64,000 nucleotides of DNA, from the NCBI GenBank assembly GCA_030018895.1, contig JASEHM010000001.1, positions 3,512-67,511 on the forward strand, read 5' to 3'. The position numbers were made by a program, and so were the translations under genes. The notes beneath the pieces are model-generated. The model saw only the letters and a program-made list of their open reading frames with translations, had not been told where the DNA came from and searched no databases. Positions 25,401 to 40,400 of this stretch are shown one piece after another; positions within the stretch are counted from its first letter, which is position 1; each line of letters opens with the position of its first letter. Source of the DNA: Candidatus Omnitrophota bacterium (GTDB lineage: Bacteria > Omnitrophota > Gorgyraeia > Gygaellales > Profunditerraquicolaceae).

Positions 25401-28400
25401 AGAATATTCCTATTGAGCCGTTAATAGAAAATCAATTAAGCATTGGCCGGACAGTAACTACAGAGTATTGGCTTAGAGATTTAGGCCTTGCGAATATTAA
25501 TCCTGATGCTCCGATAATTGCTAAATTATCCGGTAATTTTAAAATCGGAGAATTTAGCAAGGATATTTATGGCCTATATTTTTATCCAACAGAGAAAATA
25601 GACGGCCGCTATATTACTAAGACAAGGTTTAATGACTATAGCATTATTAGATCTGCTATAGCATTAGACAATAATGGCAGTATACTCAATCCTGTTCCTG
25701 GCAAGCTAAGATTTATCTTTACCTCAACTATCCCTATAGATGTATTAAAAACCCTCTGGAATCTAAAGCCCTATGGATATAAAACCCCGGTGCAAAGACT
25801 TGATGTGATTAAGGATTTATCTAAGAATATTATTTTTGACAATGCCAATTACGGAAGAAAGGCAGAAGAATCCTATGCAGATTATTTTGATGGCACAAGG
25901 ACGTTTAAGGTAAAGGTTAAATATGGATATCATGAGGATTTTGCATCTGGGCTTATACCCTGTATTAGCCGTATGCATAGTGTTGATACCGGCGAATTCT
26001 TAGCTGAGGTTTTAACTATCGGCTATAATCCTCTGACTCGCTACCTTATAGGCAGAGAAAGAGATTATAAAGGCAAAGTTACTATAAAAGAATTTGATTA
26101 CCGCTGGGAGGCGCCAGTTAAGGCTAAGAGCGAGGATGGAAAGTGGGCTACTAAGTTTGCCCATAACAGAGAAGAGACTTACACTGAGGCGATCACTTAT
26201 TATAATGGGATTGCAGTGATTCCTTCTGTTTTAAATTATAAAGACGGCCGCTGGGAAAAGGATGATCAGCTCTTTCATTGGGGAAAAGATGGAATTAAGG
26301 TTCCATTAATTAAAAAGAGCCTGCTAAGCTCTTATGGAAAATTGATTTGGGAGGAGAGTTGTTTTAAAGACGGTATATTCCGCAGATATAATCCGGGATA
26401 TGATGCAAGCGGAAAAGAATTTGCCGGCAAAGGCTTTAAATTTGATACGCAAAAAAAAGATTGGGTGAATGAGCTTGATTATTTTAATTATCGCTATAAT
26501 CATGGAGAAGTTAGCATGGAGTGCATGGAATTGCACAATAGAAATAAAACCGATACCCTTGTTTTTGATGCGCAAGGCCGGGTAAAGGGAGAAATAATAA
26601 CTCTTTATATATTAGAGAGTGGAAGGCTTATCCCTAATTGGGAATTCAAAGAGGAGGATAAGGATAAAGTTATTGGGACTGCTTTTATAGAGGTGTCTTA
26701 TATCTATGATGGCTCTATCCTAAATTGTCCGCTTATTGCTGATAGAGGCAAAACAGTAGTTTATGGCAAGATAAACGGGGAAAATTTCATGATAAATTGG
26801 AGTAAATCAGAGGCCGAGGATTTTAAAGATGGCTTCCTTGCCTTGAAATTGGAAGATCTTTTGTGGGGAAAAACCTGGTTTGAAACAATGGACCTTTTAA
26901 CCCGTAACAGAATCCATAAGGCCTGGTTTAAGCTTCCGGGAGGAATTAAGGTAGAAACAAGCTATTTTTATGAAACTAAATCTGTGCCAGGCGCTAAAAG
27001 GGATCTGGCTTTTTATGATAAAGCCTCAAAATCTGAAACCGAGGTTATTTTCTCTGATGGCACAAAACAGGAATTTTACGATTTAAATGGCTTGCCCACT
27101 ACTACATTTAACTCTTCAAAGGCCATAGATTATAACCCTAAGACAGGAAATTTAACTGCGCAGCTCATTGATCATGCTGGCGGCTATACTGATCCTTTAG
27201 TTCATCAGGAGATAAAGAATAACCGCGACCAAGTAGAAAAAATTATAAGAGGGAGCTTAAAAAAGAATAAATTTATTCCTGAGGAAAAAGAGGTTCAAGA
27301 ATATAAAGGTATTCCGGGATTAGTTAATATACCCACTCTTAATCACGCAACACCCGTAAGCCCGTACCCATTTCCTAATGATACCTTACAAAAAGTAGAA
27401 AGTAAATCCTGGGTCATAGGTGATGACGGTAAAAAGGTTGATATCTTGAATCCAAAAGCGCTTGAGCGGATAATTGATTTTCAAGGAAGGATCAGGTATC
27501 AGAAAGAAGATACATATAAAGTCTTTGATGAAGGCAAGTGGATAGAAAATACTTTTCGCTCTCAGGTGGTTAAAAACAAATACGGTAACCCCGAAGAAAT
27601 CTCATTTTTAGATGAAAATAAAAATATCATGTCTACACTTTATCTTTTCTATGAATATAGTAAGGATAAAATAGGCCAGTTAAATAGAGCCCAGTGGAGC
27701 AGGGTGGTAGTATTTGATGGAAAACGCCAATATATCTTTGCCGCTGCTAATTGTACGCAATTAGACAGAAAATCAGGAGAGCTTTATTTTAAGGTAAAGA
27801 AAGGGTTGGAACTAAAAAACATAATAAAAGATGGCCAAAAAAGAATAGCTCATATTTCTTCAACGGGTGATTTATTAATTTGCCGAAATGGCCTAACCTA
27901 TGAAGATTTAGCAAAGCTGCATAATAACCTGGTTAACTTCTTTACAGTAACAGCCTATGATGAGGTTCAAAACAATCGCGGACAGCCAATAATCATAAAA
28001 AGCGGCCACTCTAAGATAAACAAACAAACCGGTTTTGCTGAAGGCGATCCTTGCTGGATTGATTTCTCACTTTATCCAAAATATCCCTATATCCCATTTA
28101 GCCTGGAAAGCTACACCTATAGATGGAATAAAACCAAAGGGAATGACTCTACAAACTACGCTCAACCTACCTGGTGGGCAAGGAATGTTGCTTCTCTCCG
28201 GAGAGATATTGATAGGTGGCAGGATAGTGATTGGGTTGCAATGACTTATGATTTAAGCACTGAGAAGGATGCTGAGGGTAGCTATTATATGAAGTATAAA
28301 GTTATAGACCACAGATACGGCCCGTCTTTAATTTATAAAGCTAATTTATTCGATGGTAGAAAATTGTTTGAAGAATACAAAGGCAAACCTGGAGAATCAG

Positions 28401-31400
28401 ATAATATAAGGGTATATTATTCTGAAAATGAAATTTCTAAATATACTTTGGGTATTAACAAAGATGGCACATCGGAAATCTGGCGGTATTATAAATTGGC
28501 TGCAATGAGAAACGATGGCCATAAATACCTAATTTTTGAAGAAATTGATCCTTTACGCGATAAGCACTCTTGGTACTATTGGCTGAGCAAGCAGATTTAT
28601 CCGGAGTTGAGCTGGAGAGTAATTCGCGATGGTGTCTTTTTCGCACGCATCGATAAATGGGACTACTCTACAGAAGAATATAAGGGAAGCAGAAATCTTA
28701 ACGATGATGTGGCGAATAGTATGCTATTTAGGTTATTTTCTGCCCATAGAGAACGTGTTAAAGAAAGTAGGGAAATTAGAGATGTGGCTTTAGATCAAAA
28801 TAATTTTGTAATGATTGATAGTGGTAATAAGATGCAGTGGGATTTAGATAAGGCATGGCATAATCGCATAGACAGATTTTTGCATTCTAATGCTATAGTG
28901 GGATTGGTAATTGGTTTCATTGTTTGCTGGGTGTTTATTATGTGGTGGATATTGAAGTTATTTGTGCCTAAGGTGAATATTAACTCAGCAGATAAAGAAG
29001 AGCTGACCCAAGTATTTTCTCCACATGATGCTGGCAATATTATTTCTCTCAGAACAAAACTCGATGTTATAAAGAATATATCAGAGCTTGAAGGAGAGGA
29101 CAGAGGAATACCTATATTTAGAGATATAACAGTCAAGAAAATAAAGAGAAAAATTCGTTTTGATGAAAAAACAGGAGGTATCACCAACATAGCAATAAAC
29201 GATCTCAGGAATACTACGCTTAAGACACTGTCAAATACTATTCTTGAGCCTGTGGCGGGGTATATCAACGATCTTATTGAACAGAAATTTATTACTTTAG
29301 GAGAAGTAGAAAATATAATACATGATTTAGCGCGTAAACTATTTGAAAATGTTCTTCCTGTAGAGTTGGTAAGGGCGAAATTATTAAGCAAGATATTTAT
29401 GCGCGCTTATTGGGATGATAATTTACTTTTTAAGAATAGTGTAAGAGAAAGTTTGCGAGTATCAATAGAGGGTATCTTCCGGAGAGTTGGCATGCCGATG
29501 TCGAAAGAGTCTGTCGACCTATACATTAATGAAATCATCCAGGAATTTTCCACGCAACGTCCTGGAGAATTTGTGTACCAAAATGACAGAAGTAAATATA
29601 AAGACAGTAATAAACATGAAAGCGGTGATAATCTGTCGCTCAATACGCATCTTTGGGTTTTTGATCCAAAAATGGGCTTCCAACTGATTTCATTGGAGGA
29701 TTTTGTACTGCAATATAAAGTCGTCTATACCATGGTTCCTTTCTTCGGAGGCCATACGCCTGTAGTTCGTTGGTTCGCAATAGAGATAAAGAAGCTCTTG
29801 GAAAGCAAGAGAGATAGTGAGGTAAAACCGTTCCTACAAGCACATCGTAAGTTTTGGTATCAGGTGCTAAAAGACCAATTAGATAATAAATGGGAAAATA
29901 TGCGCGATGACCGTAGAAAAGGGCCTGCGTATAAAGATGAAAAGACAAAGCAATGGCAGTATCTTTTAACGTGGGAAGAGTTCAATGACCTATTCCGCTA
30001 TTTATTAGAAGAAGATGATTATGGCGCGCCACTTGCTTTTAAGGATACCGCTGAGTTTTTGGCATACAAGAACAATGTTATGGAAAATGTAATTAATAAG
30101 ATTTACGTTCCTGTACAAACAAACGCCTCCAGTCCCTTTACAGATAGTATGTCTAAAGAAGAAATACAGGATTTAGGGAGCACTTATCTCAAGTCATTTA
30201 TCCTTTACTCAAGAGAGAATTTAGGAATACCTCGTTATGATAGAGATACATATAAAGAGAATGATAATCAAAGCAGATTATGGAATAAGATTAGGCAATA
30301 TATTCCTATTGTTAGAAGATGGAGGAGTCCTGAACGAGGCGAATTAGGAGTGTGGGCATTTGTTGCGAGTAAGCTCCTATTTAATAAGAAATTCTGGAGC
30401 CAGGACAAACGAGATGAAAAAAGAAAATTAGGCGTCGAGAAAAATGAGGCGATTAGCAAGATTCCTGTTTGGTTAAGAATAGTTTTGTATATGGTATTAT
30501 CGGCACTAAGTATTTGGTTAATCCCTTCATCTTTAAATATTGTTGGATTATCTTTAACCTTGCCCTGGTGGCTGAAGGGCATATTTTTTATTGCAATTGT
30601 CGCTACGGCAAGGCTTTTCTTGGGAGAGCGCACTTTAAAATCCCGCCGGTCATCCTTATTCTGGGGTGCAGTAAGTATAGTAACGCTCGGATTTATTGTT
30701 TATATCATTGGATTTGTTGCGGTCAATTGGATTTTTATGCCAATTCCTTTTGAAATTAACCTGTTCAGCTTAACTCTTTATCTGCCTTGGTGGACAAAGG
30801 CCGTTTTAGTTGCTCTATCAGTCTCACCTTTTCTGGATATGTTTTTTCTTACCTATTTCTCTATAGCAAACTTAATGAAGGCAGGTGTACGATGGTACAT
30901 AGGTTGGAAATATAAGTTTTATAAAGTTAGGACATTTGAACAAGCAATGCAAATTTTACCAGAGATTCTAAAGAATAAAGAGAATTGGAATAAGTTTAAA
31001 GATATTGTGGATGATTATTATGAAATATATCGTCTGACAACAGCCGAACACGGTATGTTTATTAAGGTTTTAGAGGATATTCAGACGAATGCTTCTAGAA
31101 AGGATAACGAACCCAAAGAAATTAAAAAATTAAGGATTAAAATTACAGAACAGGAAATCAAAGATTTTGTAAATAAGAAATTCCGTAAAGATATGTCTTC
31201 CGAACCAAGAGACCTTTCTGAGTTGCGTTCTTTTGTAATACAGATAAGTGGTTTTGGCGAAGCTCCGTATTTCCTTTTCACGGATATTAATAAGCTAGAT
31301 GCAGGCAAGATTCAGACCCAACTGGGGATGTTTGCTAAATCTTATCCTGACCAGTGGCAGGTGTTTGTGGAGAGATTGGAAGAAGAGAAAAATATCATTA

Positions 31401-34400
31401 ATGAAAAACAAAAGCAAGAATTATTGAAACTAATTGAGAATCCCGATTATGTCCTTAAGTTGTTTAATGACGCAGATTCACAAAAAGCAAGAGAAAAAAT
31501 TGAAGAGTGGTTTAACCTGAATATACAGTCAGGTTATGCCAATATAAAATCAGCACTTAAATTAAAAGAAGTATACAAACATTATATAAAGAAATTTGTT
31601 CCTGGCTTGGATGACGTAAAGGTTGAAGCTTTAGTAAATGATTATCTCCAGTTTGTTTTTATTTATGATCAATGGGCGCAAGAGATAGAGATTATCCTAA
31701 GAAGAGAATTAAACAAGCCAGAATTGAATTTAGACGAATTCATAAAATCTTTATCCGAGGAGAAGGCGAAGGTAGTGTTAAATACAATAACTACCATATG
31801 TTACGACCGCAATGCAAATGATGAAAAGAAGAAATCCGATACTATTATGCACAAGTATTTCCTTCTAGCTTTAGTGAAGAATAAGGTAACTATCTCAAAA
31901 GGAGGTATTTTCAAGCCGGATAATTTACCTATTTCTGAAAAAACCAATATTCATGACGCAAAATATACAAGCTGGATGAGCTTTATGTCCAGAATGAGAG
32001 GAGAAATCAATTTTTCTCTTGACTGGGACCACATTCATCCATTCAGCGAACTTTGGTTTATACCTAATGCAGGAATGGAGTTTCTTTTTGATGACTGTCT
32101 CGTAGGCGGTCCTTACAATAGCGATATTTTTTCTCGCCCGATTTCTACGACTGCCAATGTTTTTGGTTTGATGGAAGAAGGCTGGCTTGACGGAGAGCAA
32201 CCAGTTAAGGACGAGATTGATTCAATTCTTTTCTATGGGAAAGGTTTTCAAAAAGTAGCAGCTTTGAGGAACTTTGAGATGCTGGCTGCAGATGATAGCG
32301 TGCAGGAAGATGCTTTTGGTTTTGCAAAAGCCCTAATGCAAGGAGGCAGGTCAAGGGCATTTCACTTCTTTAAAATATTAAAAGGTTTAAGTAATCTTGT
32401 ATTGGGAGCATTAATTCCATTGAAAAAATGGAGCGGTGATTCTTCAGAAGCAGTAAGATTACCAGCAGGCATTAAATTCTTTTTGAGCCCTAATATTTCC
32501 TGGACGAAAAAATTAGGGAATCTCATCAACTGGGGATTCTATATGAAAAAGCCCTCTGTAATGAGGGTAACAGTTTGGGTTATTATTCTTTATTATCTCG
32601 CTAATCTCAATCCTTGGTTTGGATTAGCTTTCTCTTTATGGTTTACTAGTATTCTTCTTGCTCAGGCAATTTCCTATGGCGGATTCTTTAAGTATACAAG
32701 TAAATTTGGAAGGATAAAAGGGGCATTGTTCTTTTTGCGGGATTTACTTACCAAGTTCTTTATCTTTTCCACTGGCATTATCCCTTCTTATGCTGATAGT
32801 GTAAAACGCGGTTTTAGCGCCTTTTGTAAGTTTATTAGGACAGGTGGCAAAGCCGGCACATTAGGCCGAACTAAAGGGAGTGAACTTTATATCTTTGGAC
32901 ATAAAGGAATCAGTGTAGCAGCTGCGCTGTTACTGTTTATTGCTTTTGCATCTTTTGATCCTATGAAATTTATAGTCTGGCTTCCTCAAATCGCTACAAT
33001 CGTGGGCTGGTTAACGTTTATCTTCTTATTGGAACCGGTAAGTTCTAAAAAGCACGTACTTCTGAATATTGCTAATGTCGGATTAGGGTTTATATTAGGA
33101 ATAGTAGATTTTGTTGCCAATATTATGACTAATTCTAAGGTTTTAAGTATCCTTACCGGCATACTATTATTATCACTTCCGGACTCTTTACCTGCCTGGA
33201 TTCTTATATCTTGTATTGCTATAGCAGGTAGTATTGGCTTTGGCTTAAAATGGAGCAGGATGCTCTTTAATAAAAAAGTTTGTGAAGAGGCAAAGACTGT
33301 GCTAAAGCTGGCAAAGGATTATAAGATAAAGGGATATGCAGTTACTATACTTGAATCTTTTGTTTTGTCTACCGGATTTCATTACGCTTTAGAAGGTTAT
33401 ATTGAAGGAAGAATTAAAGGCTTACCTTCATTTATTATGGTATTACGTATTCTGTGGTTATCAAGAGATAAAGCACTTAACGAAAATATTAAAAAATCAG
33501 AGTTAGAAAATAAGCAAAAGGAAGAGGAAAAGAAGAAAGCAGAAGAGAGACAGAATGCAAAAGGCTCGTCTCCGGTAACGACTTCTTCACCTATTCCAAC
33601 TCTAAATAATACTCAGCCAGATCAAATAATAAATACCGATAATGCGAACAACGAGCGCTTTGGCATTGCCAGAGAGCTTACCAAGGGCTTGGTAGCAGAA
33701 TTACCCCAAGTATTAGGTAAGGTAGATATCTACGAGTTACTTAAAGCAGCTAATGGCATTCTGATTCTTGACCGTAACCGCTCACCCACTGACATAGATG
33801 CTCATGCGGATAAAGAACGTAACTCTATTTGCGTCACTGTGCGTTCTGATGAAGACTTCCTTAATTTATCTATCCCAGAAGTAGCTACCACCCTTATCCA
33901 TGGAGCCATAGAGCTTGCCACAAAACAAGAAGCCTTAAGACGTAATATCGATTGGGAACAAATCGCATCGCTTGCCCAACAAACTGCCCTTAACTTTGCC
34001 CAGAAATATCAAGAAGTCATTACCCACAGATATGACCGCTTGCTGATGAGACAAGATATGCAGGTTGCCTTTAAAAATGGCTGGCGCGTAAAGAAGATTT
34101 ACCAGACTGCCTTTAACCATGTTCAGGCTGATATGTATGCCTCCCAGGTTAATCCTGAAGATTATCCTCAAGACACTGAAGTCATCCCTGTAGCGGACCC
34201 CCCTCCTTATTATAATAAGGTAAGGGCTTTTGGTAATGGCTTAGCTAACCTGAATATAGTAAGGAACTTTGTAGAAAGGCTAATCCAGGAATTAAAATTA
34301 GAGCCGGGAACCTATAATTTAGTAGAACTTCTGGGTAATACCTTAATTATCGGCTTGCACGGTGGCGGCCAATCAGCCAGGAATCCTAAATATACCCAGA

Positions 34401-37400
34401 TTGGTAAATTTAATGGTTATCTGCCTATAAGGAGCTTAAACAAAGACTTACCCGCTACCCTGCAGGAAGAACTCCTGGTGCCAGCAGCGGTCTTAAGCAG
34501 AATCTATCCAGACAACTTACCCGGCTACATCAATATCTACGGAGATGCCTTAATTACCTTTAATCCAAGAGAAGTAGAAAAAATTATTAAGGCTAATCCT
34601 GAAATGGCCCAGGGTTTGATGATCTTCTTAAGAAAAGTTCCTGCTCGCGAAGCTTCTACTTGGGGTGCAGGTGCCGTAGATGAATCCTTGCGCATTCACC
34701 AATTTGTAGAAAAGGCCTTCAAGAGCACAGGTGAAATATCCAAAGGTATTATCCATGTGAATGAAGAGGGCTTTGTAATAGACACAGATTTAGATAAAGC
34801 CAAACAACTTCTTGCCAATAAATACAGGCTCTTAGTAGAAGACCAGTATATTCTTATGAACACTGCCTTTGCCATATTAGGCCCACTTGCCCTTGTGCGC
34901 TGGGCGATTCTTTCAGGCATTGACATAGATACAGAAGGTAATTTTATCATTACAGAAAAAGCCAAGGCTTCTTACAACACAAAGAGCTTTTATGACTTAG
35001 TCCTAACCTATGGCTCAAGTGTAGATACCTTTGGTGATTTAGTGCCTCCTATGGGCGAAGACTTAAATATCATTGACTTTATCTTCTCTGTTGGCACCAA
35101 ACAGCTTGAAGAGGCCAAGAAGAAAATCCACGCTGAAGCCTTACCTATCATAGAAGACATGGAAGGTAGGCTACAGGATTTACGCCGAGACTTCAAAGAA
35201 GATAGTTTCTCCTTGAAAAAATTAGAGGACAGTTTGAATAGCCTCTTAGAATCTCTTAAGAAAAGAATCCAAGAGGTTCAGGATGAGAAGACTGTTTCTG
35301 TGTTAAATGTCTGTGTATCTAGCATCTCTCAAATCCTGCTGCGTCAGATGCTCATTGAGGTTTTACGCCGCGGTGGCGCTGGCTCAAAAGCATGGGCTAT
35401 ACCCATAGAGGGTGAGTGGTTGGATACTGGAAGAACCATCGAGGAAGCACAAATCATTCTGGCCGAGGGAAAAGCCAACAGGCAGATAGCCTCGGTGTTT
35501 GACTTTGAGAAGTCCATTGCCGCAAAGACCAATGTAGCAAGCCACTCTTTTGTCAGCATCATTGAGGCAGAACCTAAATCTCAAGTTGCCACAGATTCCA
35601 TTCAGATTGCCTCTTATCTGAAAGGCAAAATTCATATGGACTCCAGATCTCAGGTGCACCTTGTAGACTGGCAAGGCGATTTACACCTCAACTCAGACGT
35701 GGTGATGTCTGAGGCAACCACCAGATATCAAGAGAAAGAATGGGTCGTGCACCTGCTCTGGGGATTACAGGATGGAGAGACCAATAAAATCAAGACCCAC
35801 ATAGGCCGTTCCTTAGAGGAATGGTTCACTGAGTTAAGTATTGACATAGATAAGATTTGGCCTCCTGCAACTGCGCATCTCTTAAACACTGCCAGAATCT
35901 TCCCTGGCTTAAGTCAGCAGATTTTAGAGCAAGGAAAGCAAATAGATGACTTGGATAGAGAGCTCTTTGACTCTATGAATGATATCTGGGGCTTCTTACA
36001 AGGACATACTGCCCCAGTTCCTGTTGCCTGGCTGAAAGCTTTAGAAGCAGAACGCCTCTTCTCTATGACTGATGCCTACAGTAAACCCGCCACTGAACTG
36101 ATGCAACAGAGAAGAGAAGGATTGATGAGGAAGAAGAAAGCAGAAGAGAGACAGAATGCAAAAGGCTCGTCTCCGGTAACGACTTCTTCACCTATTCCAA
36201 CTCTAAATAATACTCAGCCAGATCAAATAATAAATACCGATAATGCGAACAACGAGCGCTTTGGCATTGCCAGAGAGCTTACCAAGGGCTTGGTAGCAGA
36301 ATTACCCCAAGTATTAGGTAAGGTAGATATCTACGAGTTACTTAAAGCAGCTAATGGCATTCTGATTCTTGACCGTAACCGCTCACCCACTGACATAGAT
36401 GCTCATGCGGATAAAGAACGTAACTCTATTTGCGTCACTGTGCGTTCTGATGAAGACTTCCTTAATTTATCTATCCCAGAAGTAGCTACCACCCTTATCC
36501 ATGGAGCCATAGAGCTTGCCACAAAACAAGAAGCCTTAAGACGTAATATCGATTGGGAACAAATCGCATCGCTTGCCCAACAAACTGCCCTTAACTTTGC
36601 CCAGAAATATCAAGAAGTCATTACCCACAGATATGACCGCTTGCTGATGAGACAAGATATGCAGGTTGCCTTTAAAAATGGCTGGCGCGTAAAGAAGATT
36701 TACCAGACTGCCTTTAACCATGTTCAGGCTGATATGTATGCCTCCCAGGTTAATCCTGAAGATTATCCTCAAGACACTGAAGTCATCCCTGTAGCGGACC
36801 CCCCTCCTTATTATAATAAGGTAAGGGCTTTTGGTAATGGCTTAGCTAACCTGAATATAGTAAGGAACTTTGTAGAAAGGCTAATCCAGGAATTAAAATT
36901 AGAGCCGGGAACCTATAATTTAGTAGAACTTCTGGGTAATACCTTAATTATCGGCTTGCACGGTGGCGGCCAATCAGCCAGGAATCCTAAATATACCCAG
37001 ATTGGTAAATTTAATGGTTATCTGCCTATAAGGAGCTTAAACAAAGACTTACCCGCTACCCTGCAGGAAGAACTCCTGGTGCCAGCAGCGGTCTTAAGCA
37101 GAATCTATCCAGACAACTTACCCGGCTACATCAATATCTACGGAGATGCCTTAATTACCTTTAATCCAAGAGAAGTAGAAAAAATTATTAAGGCTAATCC
37201 TGAAATGGCCCAGGGTTTGATGATCTTCTTAAGAAAAGTTCCTGCTCGCGAAGCTTCTACTTGGGGTGCAGGTGCCGTAGATGAATCCTTGCGCATTCAC
37301 CAATTTGTAGAAAAGGCCTTCAAGAGCACAGGTGAAATATCCAAAGGTATTATCCATGTGAATGAAGAGGGCTTTGTAATAGACACAGATTTAGATAAAG

Positions 37401-40400
37401 CCAAACAACTTCTTGCCAATAAATACAGGCTCTTAGTAGAAGACCAGTATATTCTTATGAACACTGCCTTTGCCATATTAGGCCCACTTGCCCTTGTGCG
37501 CTGGGCGATTCTTTCAGGCATTGACATAGATACAGAAGGTAATTTTATCATTACAGAAAAAGCCAAGGCTTCTTACAACACAAAGAGCTTTTATGACTTA
37601 GTCCTAACCTATGGCTCAAGTGTAGATACCTTTGGTGATTTAGTGCCTCCTATGGGCGAAGACTTAAATATCATTGACTTTATCTTCTCTGTTGGCACCA
37701 AACAGCTTGAAGAGGCCAAGAAGAAAATCCACGCTGAAGCCTTACCTATCATAGAAGACATGGAAGGTAGGCTACAGGATTTACGCCGAGACTTCAAAGA
37801 AGATAGTTTCTCCTTGAAAAAATTAGAGGACAGTTTGAATAGCCTCTTAGAATCTCTTAAGAAAAGAATCCAAGAGGTTCAGGATGAGAAGACTGTTTCT
37901 GTGTTAAATGTCTGTGTATCTAGCATCTCTCAAATCCTGCTGCGTCAGATGCTCATTGAGGTTTTACGCCGCGGTGGCGCTGGCTCAAAAGCATGGGCTA
38001 TACCCATAGAGGGTGAGTGGTTGGATACTGGAAGAACCATCGAGGAAGCACAAATCATTCTGGCCGAGGGAAAAGCCAACAGGCAGATAGCCTCGGTGTT
38101 TGACTTTGAGAAGTCCATTGCCGCAAAGACCAATGTAGCAAGCCACTCTTTTGTCAGCATCATTGAGGCAGAACCTAAATCTCAAGTTGCCACAGATTCC
38201 ATTCAGATTGCCTCTTATCTGAAAGGCAAAATTCATATGGACTCCAGATCTCAGGTGCACCTTGTAGACTGGCAAGGCGATTTACACCTCAACTCAGACG
38301 TGGTGATGTCTGAGGCAACCACCAGATATCAAGAGAAAGAATGGGTCGTGCACCTGCTCTGGGGATTACAGGATGGAGAGACCAATAAAATCAAGACCCA
38401 CATAGGCCGTTCCTTAGAGGAATGGTTCACTGAGTTAAGTATTGACATAGATAAGATTTGGCCTCCTGCAACTGCGCATCTCTTAAACACTGCCAGAATC
38501 TTCCCTGGCTTAAGTCAGCAGATTTTAGAGCAAGGAAAGCAAATAGATGACTTGGATAGAGAGCTCTTTGACTCTATGAATGATATCTGGGGCTTCTTAC
38601 AAGGACATACTGCCCCAGTTCCTGTTGCCTGGCTGAAAGCTTTAGAAGCAGAACGCCTCTTCTCTATGACTGATGCCTACAGTAAACCCGCCACTGAACT
38701 GATGCAACAGAGAAGAGAAGGATTGATGAGGAAGTTGAAGAAAACCTCATCCCCTATTTCCACCCCTATTTCTAACTTCTCAGATATAAAGACATTAATA
38801 AAAGCTTGTAGAAATGCAAATCCACAGGCAAAAATATTTGTTCCAGAGAAATCGAGTTTTGGAAAACTCTCTTTAAAAGAAATTCTCAGTTTAACAACCT
38901 CCAGTTCCCTGATACTTTCCTTAGAATCTAGACTAGTAGCAGCCATCGCCAAGAAGAATTCTTTTATCCAAGGCTCCAGCCCGCTTTCAGAAGTTATCCT
39001 GCCTGGTTTAACGTGGGGATTTTATGTTTTTGAGATTCGCGAATCAAAGGTAGGTGGAATTGCCGATGTCGCTGAAGGCCTTCCGGAAGCAATAGTAAGG
39101 GCTAAGACGCTTGATGGAAAGCCTCATACAGTTTATCGGGTGACCCCGTATTATAGAGATATATTCACTATGACTAATAAAATTCGTTTGGAAGACCAGA
39201 AATTAGTAGCTCAACTATGCATTCCTTATCAGCACCAAATAATTACTGTGGATGTATATAAAAGATTGCATGTTTCTAATATGGTTGATTATCTGCTTGT
39301 AAACGAAATATTTAGCCGCCCATATGATAAATCAGATACCAAGAATCAAACTGAATCTGAAGAAGAGGTAGTAATATTTAATATTGTTTCAGCAATACTC
39401 ATTATTTTAGGGGAAACTCAACCTGATGTGCTGCTTCTATCAGATTGGCAGACAGGTTTACTGCTTTCCTATTTAGAAGAAAGTGTTTCAGAGCCAACCG
39501 CGATATTAAGGAAGGTTGTTGTTAAGACAGAGAAAGGCAATGTTTCTGGTGAAGAATTAGTAAACGAATTTGTACGTTTAAAAGTATATGAATGGATGAT
39601 ACCGATTTGTTGGATTAATAATGAAGCTTATAGAGGGCAATTTCCTGTAAAAAATAGAGCGGACTTTAAGGCAAAAACAGGATTAGTTTCTCAGCATGGC
39701 TTTGAGTATGCAAGATGGATTACCCCAACAAGAGAAAGCGAACAATTTATGATTATGCTTAAGTTAGGGATAGAAAGCACTAATCGTTGTGGAGGAAAAA
39801 TAGTCACAGTTAGCCAGGCTTATGCCAGAGAAATTATGGGTATAAACCTTAAACCAGAAAATCATCCTGGGATGCTTCACGGTATTTTAAAAAGAACAGA
39901 GGTTACAGGAATACTAAACGGCACTCCTAAAGAATGGAAATACATTACGGATTTAAAACAGAAGAGAGAGGCGAAGCGGTTGTTACAAGAAATATTAGAG
40001 TTAGATAAGTTTGCCTCTGCAATGTGCGGAGGGGAAATAGAACGATTAAAGCGAAAAAATTTTTGCTGTTTGGGAAAACGCTTGCGTTTTAGTTATAGTT
40101 ATCTTAGCTCCTTGCCTTCTGGCTCCTTATTATACCTCGCCGTGGCTGGTGGGATACAAGGCGTTGTTGGTTCAAGCCAGAGGGCAGGGAGTTTTTTGAT
40201 AAAGGAGTTTATTAATAAGGTAAAAAAATTATTACCACAAAAAGGAGGCGCAGGATGTATAGACTCAGAGAGGTGCAGATTAGGTCTTTTGAGGTGTTGC
40301 AGGAAAACAAGGGAATTTTTGTTCTGGCAGGGTTTCCGGGTTGGCATTCTACTTATGATTTCCTTATTCAGTCTAATGGAGAAGTTAAGGGAAGAACACA

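Noticed and set aside
28795..29391. Minus-strand open frame of 198 codons
   Set aside because: Antisense of the membrane helix and helix-hairpin-helix segment. It lies in the antisense phase that is open nearly everywhere in this window and shows no protein signature.
40160..40191. tRNA T-arm-like GGTTCAAGCC
   Set aside because: The flanking bases do not form a T stem, acceptor stem or anticodon arm. The bases belong to the terminator-like hairpin.
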